A stretch of DNA of 64,000 nucleotides from G051903925 sp051903925. Its GTDB lineage: Bacteria; Pseudomonadota; Alphaproteobacteria; Zavarziniales; Zavarziniaceae. A program made the translations under genes and the position numbers. Position 1 is the first letter of the stretch, and each line of letters starts with the position of its first letter. The notes under the pieces are model-generated. The model ran no database searches and was not told where the DNA came from. It was given only the letters and a program-made list of their open reading frames with translations. The stretch covers positions 2,790,001 to 2,854,000 of the forward strand of contig NZ_CP173678.1 of NCBI RefSeq assembly GCF_051903925.1, given 5' to 3'. Shown piece after piece: positions 10,293 to 18,166 of the stretch.

Positions 10293-11525
10293 ATGGCGTC
10301 AGCGCTGGTGAGCGACGGGCGCACGATAGAGCCCCAGGATCGTTCGCGACGGAAAAGCGTCCGCGCGATGCTGGAGTCGCTTGGCCTGCACCTGCTCATC
10401 CTTCTGCTGATCCTGGGCCTCAGCCATGTGACGGAACTCCCGGAGCCGATGCCCGACGGCGGTGGCTTCGAAGTGGGCCTGGCCTTCGAGGGCGTGGGCG
10501 CCCTGGGCGACGGCCAGGAGCAGAGCGCCGGTGGCGATGCCAGCGCCCCCGTCGCGGCGCCTGAGCCGCTGGCCGCTGCGGCCCCGGAGCTCAACCCAGA
10601 AGCGCCCCCGGCCGAGGTCGTGGCGGCGGAGGCGCCGGTCGCCGAGGCCGCGGCCCCGGTCCAGGAAGCGATGACCGAGGCCGTCGACGTGCCACCGCCC
10701 GTGCCCGAATCGGTGGTGCCCGTACCGACCACGACGGCGCCGGCCGAGATCCTGGCCGCGGCCGAGCCGGTGCCCGTGGTGGCCCAGGAGGTGGTCCCGC
10801 GACAGCCTGCGCCGACGCCCCGCCTGAAACCGACGCCGCCGCCCCCCGAACCGGTGCCGCCACCGCCGCAGCCGGTCGCCGTGGCCGCGGCCACGCCGCC
10901 GCCCCGGGCGGTGCAGCACGCGCCGGCCGTGCAACAGGCTGCCGCGCCCGTGGTGGGCGCCGGCATGGGCGCAGGCGTCGAGGGGCCTGCGCCGGAGCCC
11001 GCCCGGGGCCATCGCGACGGTGCCGACGACGAGCAGGCCTCACGCGGGAGCGGCGGCGGACAGGGTGGCGGGGCCGGCACCGGCATTCGCGATCCGCTGG
11101 AAGACGCGCCCAAGCTTACGGCGCAGCAGGTCCGGCTGTCCCTGGTGGGCAACACCCTTGACGGCAAGTCCGGCGTGCTCGACGGCAGCACCGGCCGCTA
11201 TGAAAGCCGGATGAGCGTCTATTACGACGCGGACGGGACGGCGCGGCTGAAGGTCAGCTTCCCCCTGCTCGATTCGAAATCGGGCGTCGTCGGCACGCGC
11301 GAGATCGAGAGCGAGGGCCGCTGGTGGCAGGATGGGGACACCTGGTGCCAGTCGTTCAAGCGCATCGACAACAATGCGAAGGACTGTTTCCGGATCCACC
11401 AGAACGGAAACCGGATCGGCCTGTTCTATGGCAACTGCGCCACCGCCGGGGCCAGCCTGCGCTGCGCCGCCGGTCGGCTGGCCGTCGTAGGCGCGATCCT
11501 GCCCGGCAACGCCGCCGGCCTGTAG
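10293..11525 (+). CDS. TonB-like membrane-anchored Pro/Ala-rich protein with a C-terminal beta domain
   Basis: A 410-residue protein. A short cytoplasmic Arg/Lys-rich stretch is followed by one hydrophobic segment (LHLLILLLILGLSHV). Then comes about 220 residues of Pro/Ala/Glu-rich sequence, with TonB-type runs such as PTPRLKPTPPPPEPVPPPP, and a Gly-rich hinge. The C-terminal ~140 residues are folded-looking (LSLVGNTLDGKSG, YYDADGTARLKVSF, GRWWQDGDTWCQSF) with four Cys. This is not the canonical TonB C-terminal domain, and no ExbB/ExbD is nearby. ACAGGAGGAAGC precedes the ATG at 10293, which decides this start over an upstream ATG. The role may be envelope-spanning; function unknown. Confidence 0.7.
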   Translation: MASALVSDGRTIEPQDRSRRKSVRAMLESLGLHLLILLLILGLSHVTELPEPMPDGGGFEVGLAFEGVGALGDGQEQSAGGDASAPVAAPEPLAAAAPELNPEAPPAEVVAAEAPVAEAAAPVQEAMTEAVDVPPPVPESVVPVPTTTAPAEILAAAEPVPVVAQEVVPRQPAPTPRLKPTPPPPEPVPPPPQPVAVAAATPPPRAVQHAPAVQQAAAPVVGAGMGAGVEGPAPEPARGHRDGADDEQASRGSGGGQGGGAGTGIRDPLEDAPKLTAQQVRLSLVGNTLDGKSGVLDGSTGRYESRMSVYYDADGTARLKVSFPLLDSKSGVVGTREIESEGRWWQDGDTWCQSFKRIDNNAKDCFRIHQNGNRIGLFYGNCATAGASLRCAAGRLAVVGAILPGNAAGL

Positions 11526-11538
11526 CTCCGCCGGCGGC

Positions 11539-11844
11539 CTACATCTGCTTGGCGATGCAGAGGCTGGACGTGGTCGTCTCGATCAGCACGCGCTTGCGGT
11601 CGCGGGTGAAGAAGCCATAGCGGCGCTGCATCGGGTCGCCGCCGGGCGCCGCGTCGATGATCAGGCTGCGTTCCGAGATCACCTTCTGCCCGTTCTGGAA
11701 GCAGTCGATCTGCCATAGCGTATCGTCGCGGCCGCCATAGTCGCGCAGCACCGATTCCAGGTCTTCCGCCCGGCTGTGTCCGCCGGGCAGCGCCAGGGCG
11801 AAGGCAAGGGCGAGCACTGGGACGGGCGCCCCGGGGATCTTCAT
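11539..11844 (-). CDS. Small exported protein of unknown function
   Basis: A 101-residue protein with a clear Sec signal peptide (MKIPGAPVPVLALAFALALP, cleavage near SRA/ED). The mature part has two Cys (WQIDCFQNG and SSLCIAKQM) that could form one disulfide. I recognise no family. It is convergent with the TonB-like gene (14 bp apart) and follows gtrA on the minus strand by about 50 bp, so it may be the last gene of the ndvB-gtrA transcript. Start ATG at 11844 chosen because the signal peptide begins there; AAAGG lies upstream. Confidence 0.65.
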   Translation of the reverse strand: MKIPGAPVPVLALAFALALPGGHSRAEDLESVLRDYGGRDDTLWQIDCFQNGQKVISERSLIIDAAPGGDPMQRRYGFFTRDRKRVLIETTTSSLCIAKQM

Positions 11845-11892
11845 GCGCGTGCCTTTCACCACAGGGCCCGGAAGGAAGCGCCACCTGACGGG

Positions 11893-12312
11893 TCAGCTGT
11901 TCCGGGCACCGAAGACATAGCGGCGCGAGGCCGTGAAGTTGAACACCAGGCCCGCCAGCGCACCGAACACCACGGCCGCCTGGGGCCAGCGGGCAAAGAA
12001 GACAATGCCCGATGAAACCAGAATCGCATAGACGCCCAGGTTGACCAGGCTGCCCAGCGCATTCGCGAGCAGGTAGCGCAGCCATTCGCCCACCGATCCC
12101 GTCGTCTGCTCCGGAAAGGTGAGCCGCCGGTTCAGGGCCCAGGTCGACGTGGCGGCCAGCAGGAAGGCGGGCAGGCGCCCGGTATAGGGGTCCATCCCGA
12201 GGCCGTTGCACATGGCCGTGAGGGCCACGATGTCGACGACGGCCCCAGCGACACCGACCAGGGCAAAGCGCATGAACTGGCTGGCAAACAGGCGCCGCAC
12301 CAGGCCGATCAC
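11893..12312 (-). CDS. GtrA-family membrane protein
   Basis: A 139-residue protein with four transmembrane segments typical of GtrA: FMRFALVGVAGAVVDIVALT, PAFLLAATSTWALNRRLTF, NLGVYAILVSSGIVFF, and AAVVFGALAGLVFNFTASRRYVF. The NRRLTF and C-terminal F(N)FxxxRRYVF signatures match the family. GtrA-like proteins are thought to carry lipid-linked sugars across the inner membrane. The GTG at 12312 is taken as start; the open frame extends upstream through a tandem repeat that gives a Gly/Arg-rich peptide unlike the family. It is downstream of the glucan synthase, so a role in supplying or exporting that polymer's sugar is plausible. Confidence 0.8.
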   Translation of the reverse strand: MIGLVRRLFASQFMRFALVGVAGAVVDIVALTAMCNGLGMDPYTGRLPAFLLAATSTWALNRRLTFPEQTTGSVGEWLRYLLANALGSLVNLGVYAILVSSGIVFFARWPQAAVVFGALAGLVFNFTASRRYVFGARNS

Positions 12313-12321
12313 CGGGCCGCC

Positions 12322-12387
12322 CCGCCCGAGCCCTGTCCGCCCGAGCCCTGTCCGCCCAAGCCATGTCCGCCCACGGGGCGGACAGGG
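12322..12387. repeat. Three 15-bp tandem repeats with a shared complementary arm
   Basis: Units CCGCCCGAGCCCTGT at 12322-12336 and 12337-12351, a variant at 12352-12366, and a partial fourth. The 12-nt arm GGGCGGACAGGG at 12376-12387 is perfectly complementary to 12331-12342 and to 12346-12357, and with one mismatch to 12361-12372. Mutually exclusive hairpins can therefore form between the ndvB-like stop and the gtrA start. Confidence 0.7.
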
Positions 12388-12409
12388 TGCGTGACCACCT
12401 TTGGGATGC

Positions 12410-15061
12410 TCAAGTCCCCTTGGTGCGGAGGATGCGCCGGCGCAGCGCGCTGAGGCCCAGTTCCGGCATCGCACTGACGACAGAGACGACGACCGCTGCC
12501 AGATAGGGCACGGCCTGCACCGTCAGCACGGCGGCCCAGACCAGGGCTTCCGGATCCGCCCAGATGCCGGCCTGCCGGTCGAGCTGCTGGTTGGCGTCCT
12601 GGAAGCAGTAGACCACGACGCCGGCGCAGACCAGGAGGGCGGTCGCCAGCAGGCCTTCCTGCCACGCCTGGGTCAGGCCACGCACCAGGGCGGGCGCATT
12701 CTCCATCTTGGGCGTCCGCAGGAACGGCCGGCTCTGCGTGGTCAGCCCGATCAGCACCGCCTTGCCCACCGTGAAGGTCAGGGCCAGGCCCGCAAGGGCG
12801 GCGCCGATCGTCTGGCGCAGGGTGCAGGGCACGCGCGCGGTATAGGTCGAGATCGTATAGGCGATCTTGAACCCGAACACCGCGATGGTCGGCACCAGGA
12901 ACAGCGACAGCGGGAACTCGAAGTACGAAGGCAGGAAGACCAGGCCCGCGGTCCAGGCGACGGCGGCGCCCGCGAACACCAGGCTCAGCGCATCTGCGAT
13001 CCAGCCCGCCCAGCCGGCACAGAAGTGGAATTTCTGCTCCCGCGACAGGCCCGACTTGGACCAGGGGAGCAGGTCGCGCCAGTAGCGGCGCAGGATCTGC
13101 ATCGCGCCATAGGCCCAGCGGAAACGCTGGCCCTTGTAGCCGGCGAAGCTGTCGGGCGTCAGGCCACGGCCAAAGGCGTGGTTGAGGTAGACCGACTCGT
13201 AGCCGCCCTGCATCAGGCGCAGGCCCATCTCCGCATCCTCGCAGATGCACCAGGTGGCCCAGTCGCCCAGCTGGTTGAAGGCCTGCTTGCGGATCAGCGT
13301 CATCGTGCCGTGCTGGATGATCGCGTTGCGCTCGTTGCGCAGGACCATGCCGATGTTGAAGAAGCCGGCATATTCCCAGTTGATCATCTCCTTGAACGGG
13401 GAGACGTGGCCGTCGCGATGCTCCTGCGGCGCCTGGACAAAGCCGACATTGGCCTGGTCGAAATAGGGCACGCAGGCCTTCAGCCAGTTCGGCTCGACCT
13501 GGTAGTCGCTGTCGATCACGCCGACGATCTCGGCATCCGGCGCCGTCTGGGCCAGGCCGAAGTTCAGCGCACCCGCCTTGAAGCCCTTGCACACCTCGAG
13601 GTGGAAGAAGCGGAAGCGCACGCCCAGGTTCTGGCAATAGGTCTCGACCGGCTTCCAGACGGCGGGGTCCTTGGTGTTGTTGTCGATCACCAGGACCTCG
13701 AAATCCGGGTAGTCGAGCTTTGCCAGGCTGTCCAGGGTCTGCATGACCATCTCGGGCGGTTCATTGCAGATCGGCAGGTGCAGCGACACCTTGGGCCAAT
13801 GGCGCGACCCTTCCAGCGCGAAGGGGCTGAAGTGGCGGCGCAGCTTGTCCACCCACAGGGCTTCCGCGATCTCGTAGCTTTCGGCGAGCAGCATCGAGAG
13901 CAGGAACAGCAGGCCGACCGAGAGCGACGCATAGACGATCGCCATCGGCAGGGTCAGGTACTGGGTCGTCGCGACATACAGGGTCCAGGCGGCGACATTG
14001 CCCGCGACCATCAGCATGCCGGCATAGAACACGCGGCCCTCGACCCGCAGGTTGCGGCCGCGCCACAGCAGCCAGAACAGGCCGGGCAGGGCGATGCCGA
14101 CGGCGCCGGCGGCGATCCAGATCCAGTTCGGGATCTCGAGCACCGGGCCGGTAAAGGCGAACTTGGCCTCGCGGTCGGCGTCGAACACGCCCCAGAAGGC
14201 ACCGACACTGCCCTCGATCGACCGCTTCCACGGTTGGTCGAAGGCTTCCATGATGTAGTAGTCGTAGCCCTGCGCGCGCGCCAGATTCAGGAAGCCCCGC
14301 ACGAACTCGGCCTGGTTGGCGCGGCCCGGGACAGCGCCCTGGCGCATGCGGCCGTCTGACGGCCAGCCCACCTCGGCCAGGACGATCGGCTTGCCCGGAT
14401 AGGCGGCGCGGACCTGGTCATAGCGCTGCTTCACATAGGCCACGGCCTGGTCCGCGGGCACGCCTTCCCAATAGGGCAGGACGTGCAGCGCGATGAAGTC
14501 GACCGACTGCGCCAGCTGCGGATACTTCAGCCAGATGTGCCACGGTTCCGCCGTCGAGAGGGGAACGTCGACCCGGCGGCGGACGTCCTTCAGGATGGCC
14601 AGCATCTGCGGCAGGGTCTGGTCGCCGCGCAGCAGCACCTCGTTGCCGATGACAAGCTGGTCGACATTGGGGCTGCGCCTGGCGATGCGCACCACGGCGT
14701 CCAGCTCTTCCTCGTTGCGGTCCAGGCGGCCGTCGATCCAGGCGCCGGCCGTTACCTTCAGGCCATGGCGCCGGGCAATGGCCGGAATGCGGTCCATCCC
14801 CTCGGTCGAGGTGTAGGTACGAACCCGGTCGGCGACCGTCGCGGCCAGGGCGATGTCCTGCTCCAGCTCCGCATCGGTCGGGGGCACCCGGTCCTCTGGC
14901 GACTGGCCCTCGCGATAGGGGCTGAAGGACAGGCCGGCGACGTGACCGCCGGACCAGTTGGGCATCTCGTGGGGGGCGTTGAACGCCGCCCACAGTCCTG
15001 CGTGCACACCAAGCACCAGGAGCAGGACCCCAAGTCCACCAAACCAAGTCGTTCTCGTCAT
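12410..15061 (-). CDS. ndvB: Beta-(1,3)-glucan synthase, GH17-GT2 fusion (NdvB-like)
   Basis: An 883-residue membrane enzyme. After an N-terminal anchor (WFGGLGVLLLVLGVHAG) comes a GH17-type domain (about residues 30-310) with the acid/base Glu in VIGNEVLLR and the nucleophile in VLAEVGWPSDG. A few TM helices follow, then a GT2 processive glycosyltransferase with VLVIDNNTKDP, DSDYQV (DxD), CEDAEMGLR and GQRFRWAYG (QxxRW). The protein ends with several TM helices. The same GH17+GT2 layout occurs in Pseudomonas NdvB and rhizobial cyclic beta-1,3-glucan enzymes, where the GT builds the chain and the GH17 part may transglycosylate or cyclise it. The product is inferred, most likely a periplasmic or secreted beta-1,3-glucan. 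ATG at 15061 chosen because the anchor starts there. Confidence 0.85.
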   Translation of the reverse strand: MTRTTWFGGLGVLLLVLGVHAGLWAAFNAPHEMPNWSGGHVAGLSFSPYREGQSPEDRVPPTDAELEQDIALAATVADRVRTYTSTEGMDRIPAIARRHGLKVTAGAWIDGRLDRNEEELDAVVRIARRSPNVDQLVIGNEVLLRGDQTLPQMLAILKDVRRRVDVPLSTAEPWHIWLKYPQLAQSVDFIALHVLPYWEGVPADQAVAYVKQRYDQVRAAYPGKPIVLAEVGWPSDGRMRQGAVPGRANQAEFVRGFLNLARAQGYDYYIMEAFDQPWKRSIEGSVGAFWGVFDADREAKFAFTGPVLEIPNWIWIAAGAVGIALPGLFWLLWRGRNLRVEGRVFYAGMLMVAGNVAAWTLYVATTQYLTLPMAIVYASLSVGLLFLLSMLLAESYEIAEALWVDKLRRHFSPFALEGSRHWPKVSLHLPICNEPPEMVMQTLDSLAKLDYPDFEVLVIDNNTKDPAVWKPVETYCQNLGVRFRFFHLEVCKGFKAGALNFGLAQTAPDAEIVGVIDSDYQVEPNWLKACVPYFDQANVGFVQAPQEHRDGHVSPFKEMINWEYAGFFNIGMVLRNERNAIIQHGTMTLIRKQAFNQLGDWATWCICEDAEMGLRLMQGGYESVYLNHAFGRGLTPDSFAGYKGQRFRWAYGAMQILRRYWRDLLPWSKSGLSREQKFHFCAGWAGWIADALSLVFAGAAVAWTAGLVFLPSYFEFPLSLFLVPTIAVFGFKIAYTISTYTARVPCTLRQTIGAALAGLALTFTVGKAVLIGLTTQSRPFLRTPKMENAPALVRGLTQAWQEGLLATALLVCAGVVVYCFQDANQQLDRQAGIWADPEALVWAAVLTVQAVPYLAAVVVSVVSAMPELGLSALRRRILRTKGT

Positions 15062-15332
15062 GGGCCGTGTCTCGTTGAGGGGGGTGCGTCGCACCGGACG
15101 CGCGCGGAGGCGACTGGCCCGACCGCGTGACGGCACGCAGGCGGGACATCAGTACTATTATGTGCGCGGGGTGCCGGCGCCTTAGGCCAGCGTTCGTCAG
15201 AACCTTCAAACGCCACGGAGGTGTTGCCTGCGTGACTGGATCTTGTGCCCACCATGCCACAACTCTTGCGGTGCAGCATCAGACAAGTGTGTGACTGGCG
15301 GGCGGCGGCCATGGGTGCGACGATCTGTCCGT

Positions 15333-15974
15333 TCAGTCTTTTGTGCGGCGCGAAATCAACAGCAGCATGGCCGCGCACAGCAAAATGGTTCCGGCCAGGC
15401 CATACGTGATGTCGCGCGAGCCGAACCGCGGGATCAGGACCAGGACCGTGCCCAGCGTGCCGACGATCGAGCCCATCGTGTTCACCCCATAGATCAGGCC
15501 GGCGGTGGTCCCGCTGGAGGCGACGCCACGCAGCATGAGCCGGATCGCAATGGGGGAAAAGGTCCCGAGTGCTGCAATTGGCACGAGTTGCAGCAGGCAT
15601 GAGGCGAGCAGGACCCCGATCGTCAGGTCCTCCACCTGCTCGATCAGCAGGCTGAGCAGCGGGTCGGAGATGGTGGGGATCAGCGCCAGCCAAAGCCCGG
15701 CGATGGTTGCGAAGATCGCCCCCAGCTTGAAGGTCGGGTAGCGGTCGACCAGGGCCCCGCCCACGAAATAGCCGATCATCATGGCCAGCAGGACAACCGC
15801 GATGATCGCAGCCCAGGTGACGATGCCGCTGCCGAAATAGGGGTTCAGGTAGCGCACGGCGACCATCTCGAACCCCATGGTCACGGTGCCGAAGACGATG
15901 GCGCTGAGGAAGACGATGGCGCGCGTGGCGGCGGGCAGGGGGCGGCCCTGGGCTCCGGACATCACGGCACTCAT
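15333..15974 (-). CDS. Six-TM membrane protein, membrane half of a split fused-MFS/spermidine-synthase
   Basis: A 213-residue integral membrane protein with about six hydrophobic segments (AIVFLSAIVFGTVTMGFEM, WAAIIAVVLLAMMIGYFVGG, AIFATIAGLWLALIPTI, VLLASCLLQLVPIAALG, GVNTMGSIVGTLGTVLVLI, GLAGTILLCAAMLLLIS). GFEMVAVRYLNPYFG and SPIAIRLMLRG match the N-terminal membrane domain of fused MFS/spermidine-synthase proteins. Here it is a separate gene whose ATG overlaps the stop of the enzyme gene (15971-15974), so the two are translationally coupled. Transport function is not established. Confidence 0.75.
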   Translation of the reverse strand: MSAVMSGAQGRPLPAATRAIVFLSAIVFGTVTMGFEMVAVRYLNPYFGSGIVTWAAIIAVVLLAMMIGYFVGGALVDRYPTFKLGAIFATIAGLWLALIPTISDPLLSLLIEQVEDLTIGVLLASCLLQLVPIAALGTFSPIAIRLMLRGVASSGTTAGLIYGVNTMGSIVGTLGTVLVLIPRFGSRDITYGLAGTILLCAAMLLLISRRTKD

Positions 15975-16927
15975 TGCGGCAGGTCGGGATGGTTGTGGCG
16001 TTCCGTGGCGTTCAGCATCTCGACCGGCGCGAAGTCGTCGGTGAAGACTTGGCCGGCGACCTGCTCGACCGGGCGGCGGTCGGTGACCATCCCGGCCAGG
16101 GCATAGCGGGGGGCACGGGCGCCATCGATCGCGGCCGCCCGGGCAGCCAGCTCCGCATCCGTCTTCTGCGGGCCGTCATAGGCGATGGCGACATAGTTGA
16201 ACTGCGCCGGATAGACGTCGACATGCTCGAACACGCTGGCGATCGTCGCGATGGCGCTGTCATAGATCATGGTTGACGGCTCGACGTTCTGGGCCAGGAC
16301 ACCACCGGGATTGAGCCGCTCCTTGGCCTTCGCGAAGAATTCCTTCGTCAACAGGTGGAACGGCACGAACGGGCCCCGATAGGCATCGACCATGATCAGG
16401 TCATAGGTCTCGGGCCGCCGGACCAGATGAAGCCGCCCATCCTGCTCGACCAGCTTCAGGCGTTCGTCCGGCCGGACGAAGAAATACTTCTGTGCCAATT
16501 CGATGACCACGGGGTCGAGCTCGACCGCGGTCACGGTCATGTCCGGAAAAGTCTGGTGCAGGTACCAGGCGGTAGAGCCCCCGCCCAGGCCGATTTCCAG
16601 AACGCTGGCGGTTTTCGGCTGATAGGCCAGGGCCACCGTCATCAGCCGGTTATAGGCGACCGGCAGTTCCAGCGGATCCTTGGTATTGACCGCGGATTCG
16701 GTGAACAGCTTCTGATTGTGGCCGAACACCATCGACAGATAGTCGCCGCTGCGCTTGATGAAGATGGAGTTGTAGGCCGACTCCCGCGTCTCCACGAATT
16801 CCTGGGCCACGGCCGGCCCGGCCGCCCAGGCCGCCCCAAGGAGCAGGCCGGCCGCCAGGGCGGCAACGCGCCAGCGCGCCCCATGCCTGGCGGTCGCAGG
16901 CTCGTGCCGTCGTGCTCGTGTTGTCAT
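15971..16927 (-). CDS. Exported spermidine-synthase-like (aminopropyltransferase fold) protein
   Basis: A 318-residue protein. A twin-Arg-containing N-terminus followed by WRVAALAAGLLLGAAWAAG and AVAQ looks like a cleavable signal peptide. The rest is a class I AdoMet-type fold of the spermidine synthase family: SVLEIGLGGGSTAWYL (motif I), AVELDPVVIELAQKYF, DGRLHLVRR, and YDLIMVDAYRGPFVPFHL. The catalytic DxxD of true spermidine synthases is replaced around DAYRG, so the reaction is uncertain. AAGGAGTGG precedes the ATG. It overlaps its membrane partner by 4 bp. A periplasmic location for such an enzyme would be unusual. Confidence 0.75.
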   Translation of the reverse strand: MTTRARRHEPATARHGARWRVAALAAGLLLGAAWAAGPAVAQEFVETRESAYNSIFIKRSGDYLSMVFGHNQKLFTESAVNTKDPLELPVAYNRLMTVALAYQPKTASVLEIGLGGGSTAWYLHQTFPDMTVTAVELDPVVIELAQKYFFVRPDERLKLVEQDGRLHLVRRPETYDLIMVDAYRGPFVPFHLLTKEFFAKAKERLNPGGVLAQNVEPSTMIYDSAIATIASVFEHVDVYPAQFNYVAIAYDGPQKTDAELAARAAAIDGARAPRYALAGMVTDRRPVEQVAGQVFTDDFAPVEMLNATERHNHPDLPQ

Positions 16928-17172
16928 GCGCGCCACTCCTTGCACAGCAGTCCTTAAGAAGATGGTTAAGCGGTGCCACGGAATGCGCATGCATGCCAGC
17001 GCACAAGGACGCCGGCTCCTGCGCCCGCCTGCCGCATCCGCGGCGCGCGGTCGACTCAGCTGACCCTATCGGCGGGGGCGCGCTGTGTCTTGCACCGGTC
17101 GCGGCGGCCGGGCCACGATGCGCGCGGCCGCCCCGGGGAATCCGGGACAAGGCGGAAAACGTGGAGGGGACA

Positions 17173-17976
17173 ATGGCGGGACGGGTGCAGGGCAAGGTCG
17201 TGATCGTGACCGGCGGCGGGTCGGGCCTGGGGGCCGAGTCGGCGCGCTGGCTGGCGCGCGAGGGGGCCAAGGTCGCGGTGACCGACCTCAATGCCGAGGG
17301 GGCCGAGCGCGTCGCGGAGGAGATCCGGGCGACCGGCGCCAAGGCGATCGGCATGGCGCACGACGTCTGCGACGAGGCGGCGTGGGAGGCGGTCGTGGCG
17401 CGCACGCAGGCCGAGCTGGGGCCGCTGGACGTCCTGGTCAACAATGCCGGCGTCCTGCTGGTCAAGCCGATCGCCGAGACGACTCTGGAGGATTTTCGCT
17501 GGTGCAACCGCCCCAATGTCGAGGGCGTGTTCCTGGGGACCAAGGTCGCCTTTGCCGCGATGGGCGTGCGCGGCGGCTCGATCATCAACCTGTCCTCCGT
17601 CGCCGGCATCATCGGGGCGGTCAACCACATCGCCTATAACGCGTCCAAAGGCGCTGTCCGCCTGATGACCAAGTCGGCGGCGATGGAGGCGGCGACGCTG
17701 GGCTACCCCATCCGCGTCAACTCGATTCATCCGGCGGTCATGAAGACGCCGATGACGGAAGTGAACTATGGCGTGGGCGTCGACAACGAGGCGACCGACA
17801 GCCTGATGAGCTTCCACCCCGTGGGGCGCTTCGGCACGCCGGCCGACGTCGCCGCCTGCGTCGTGTTCCTGGCGTCGGAGGAATCGGGCTTTTTCACGGG
17901 GTCGGAGATCGTGGTCGACGGCGGCCTGACCGCCGGCCGGGCGACGCGCATCGTCAACGCGGCCGAGACGCATTGA
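17173..17976 (+). CDS. SDR-family oxidoreductase
   Basis: A 267-residue classical SDR. Cofactor motif VTGGGSGLG near residue 12, an Asp after beta2 (VTDLNAEG) that favours NAD(H), NNAGVLL, catalytic Ser in IINLSSVAG, and YNASKGAVR supplying Tyr and Lys. VNSIHPAVMKTPM and the C-terminal GSEIVVDGGLTAG complete the family pattern. It most resembles hydroxysteroid or cyclic-alcohol dehydrogenases; the substrate is not determined. GGAGGGGA sits right before the ATG. It is divergent from the spermidine-synthase-like operon and followed by an inverted repeat element. Confidence 0.88.
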   Translation: MAGRVQGKVVIVTGGGSGLGAESARWLAREGAKVAVTDLNAEGAERVAEEIRATGAKAIGMAHDVCDEAAWEAVVARTQAELGPLDVLVNNAGVLLVKPIAETTLEDFRWCNRPNVEGVFLGTKVAFAAMGVRGGSIINLSSVAGIIGAVNHIAYNASKGAVRLMTKSAAMEAATLGYPIRVNSIHPAVMKTPMTEVNYGVGVDNEATDSLMSFHPVGRFGTPADVAACVVFLASEESGFFTGSEIVVDGGLTAGRATRIVNAAETH

Positions 17977-18000
17977 GGGGCACACTGCAGCGCTGCGACT

Positions 18001-18112
18001 GATGCTTCGAGACGCGCCTTTGGCGCTCCTCAGCATGACGCCGTCGGGAAAAGACCAATAATCTGAACGGCGTCATGCTGAAGAGCCGGCGCAGCCGGCG
18101 TCTCGAAGCATC
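18001..18112. repeat. Composite inverted repeat (REP/MITE-like), copy 2
   Basis: An outer perfect 15-bp inverted repeat (GATGCTTCGAGACGC at 18001-18015, complement at 18098-18112) and an inner perfect 13-bp pair (AGCATGACGCCGT at 18032-18044, complement at 18067-18079) make a nested cruciform about 112 bp long between the SDR stop and dnaE. It contains no ORF. Built like the element at 4323 but with different arms. Confidence 0.75.
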
Positions 18113-18166
18113 GGCGATGACCGTGACGCAGCGGCGGCCTGGACCGACTCGCGGTAGACTGCGCCC

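Noticed and set aside
12313..12474. Extending gtrA upstream through the 15-bp repeats
   Set aside because: The added residues are a Gly/Arg repeat unlike any GtrA N-terminus and overlap the glucan synthase 3' end; the GTG at 12312 fits family length.
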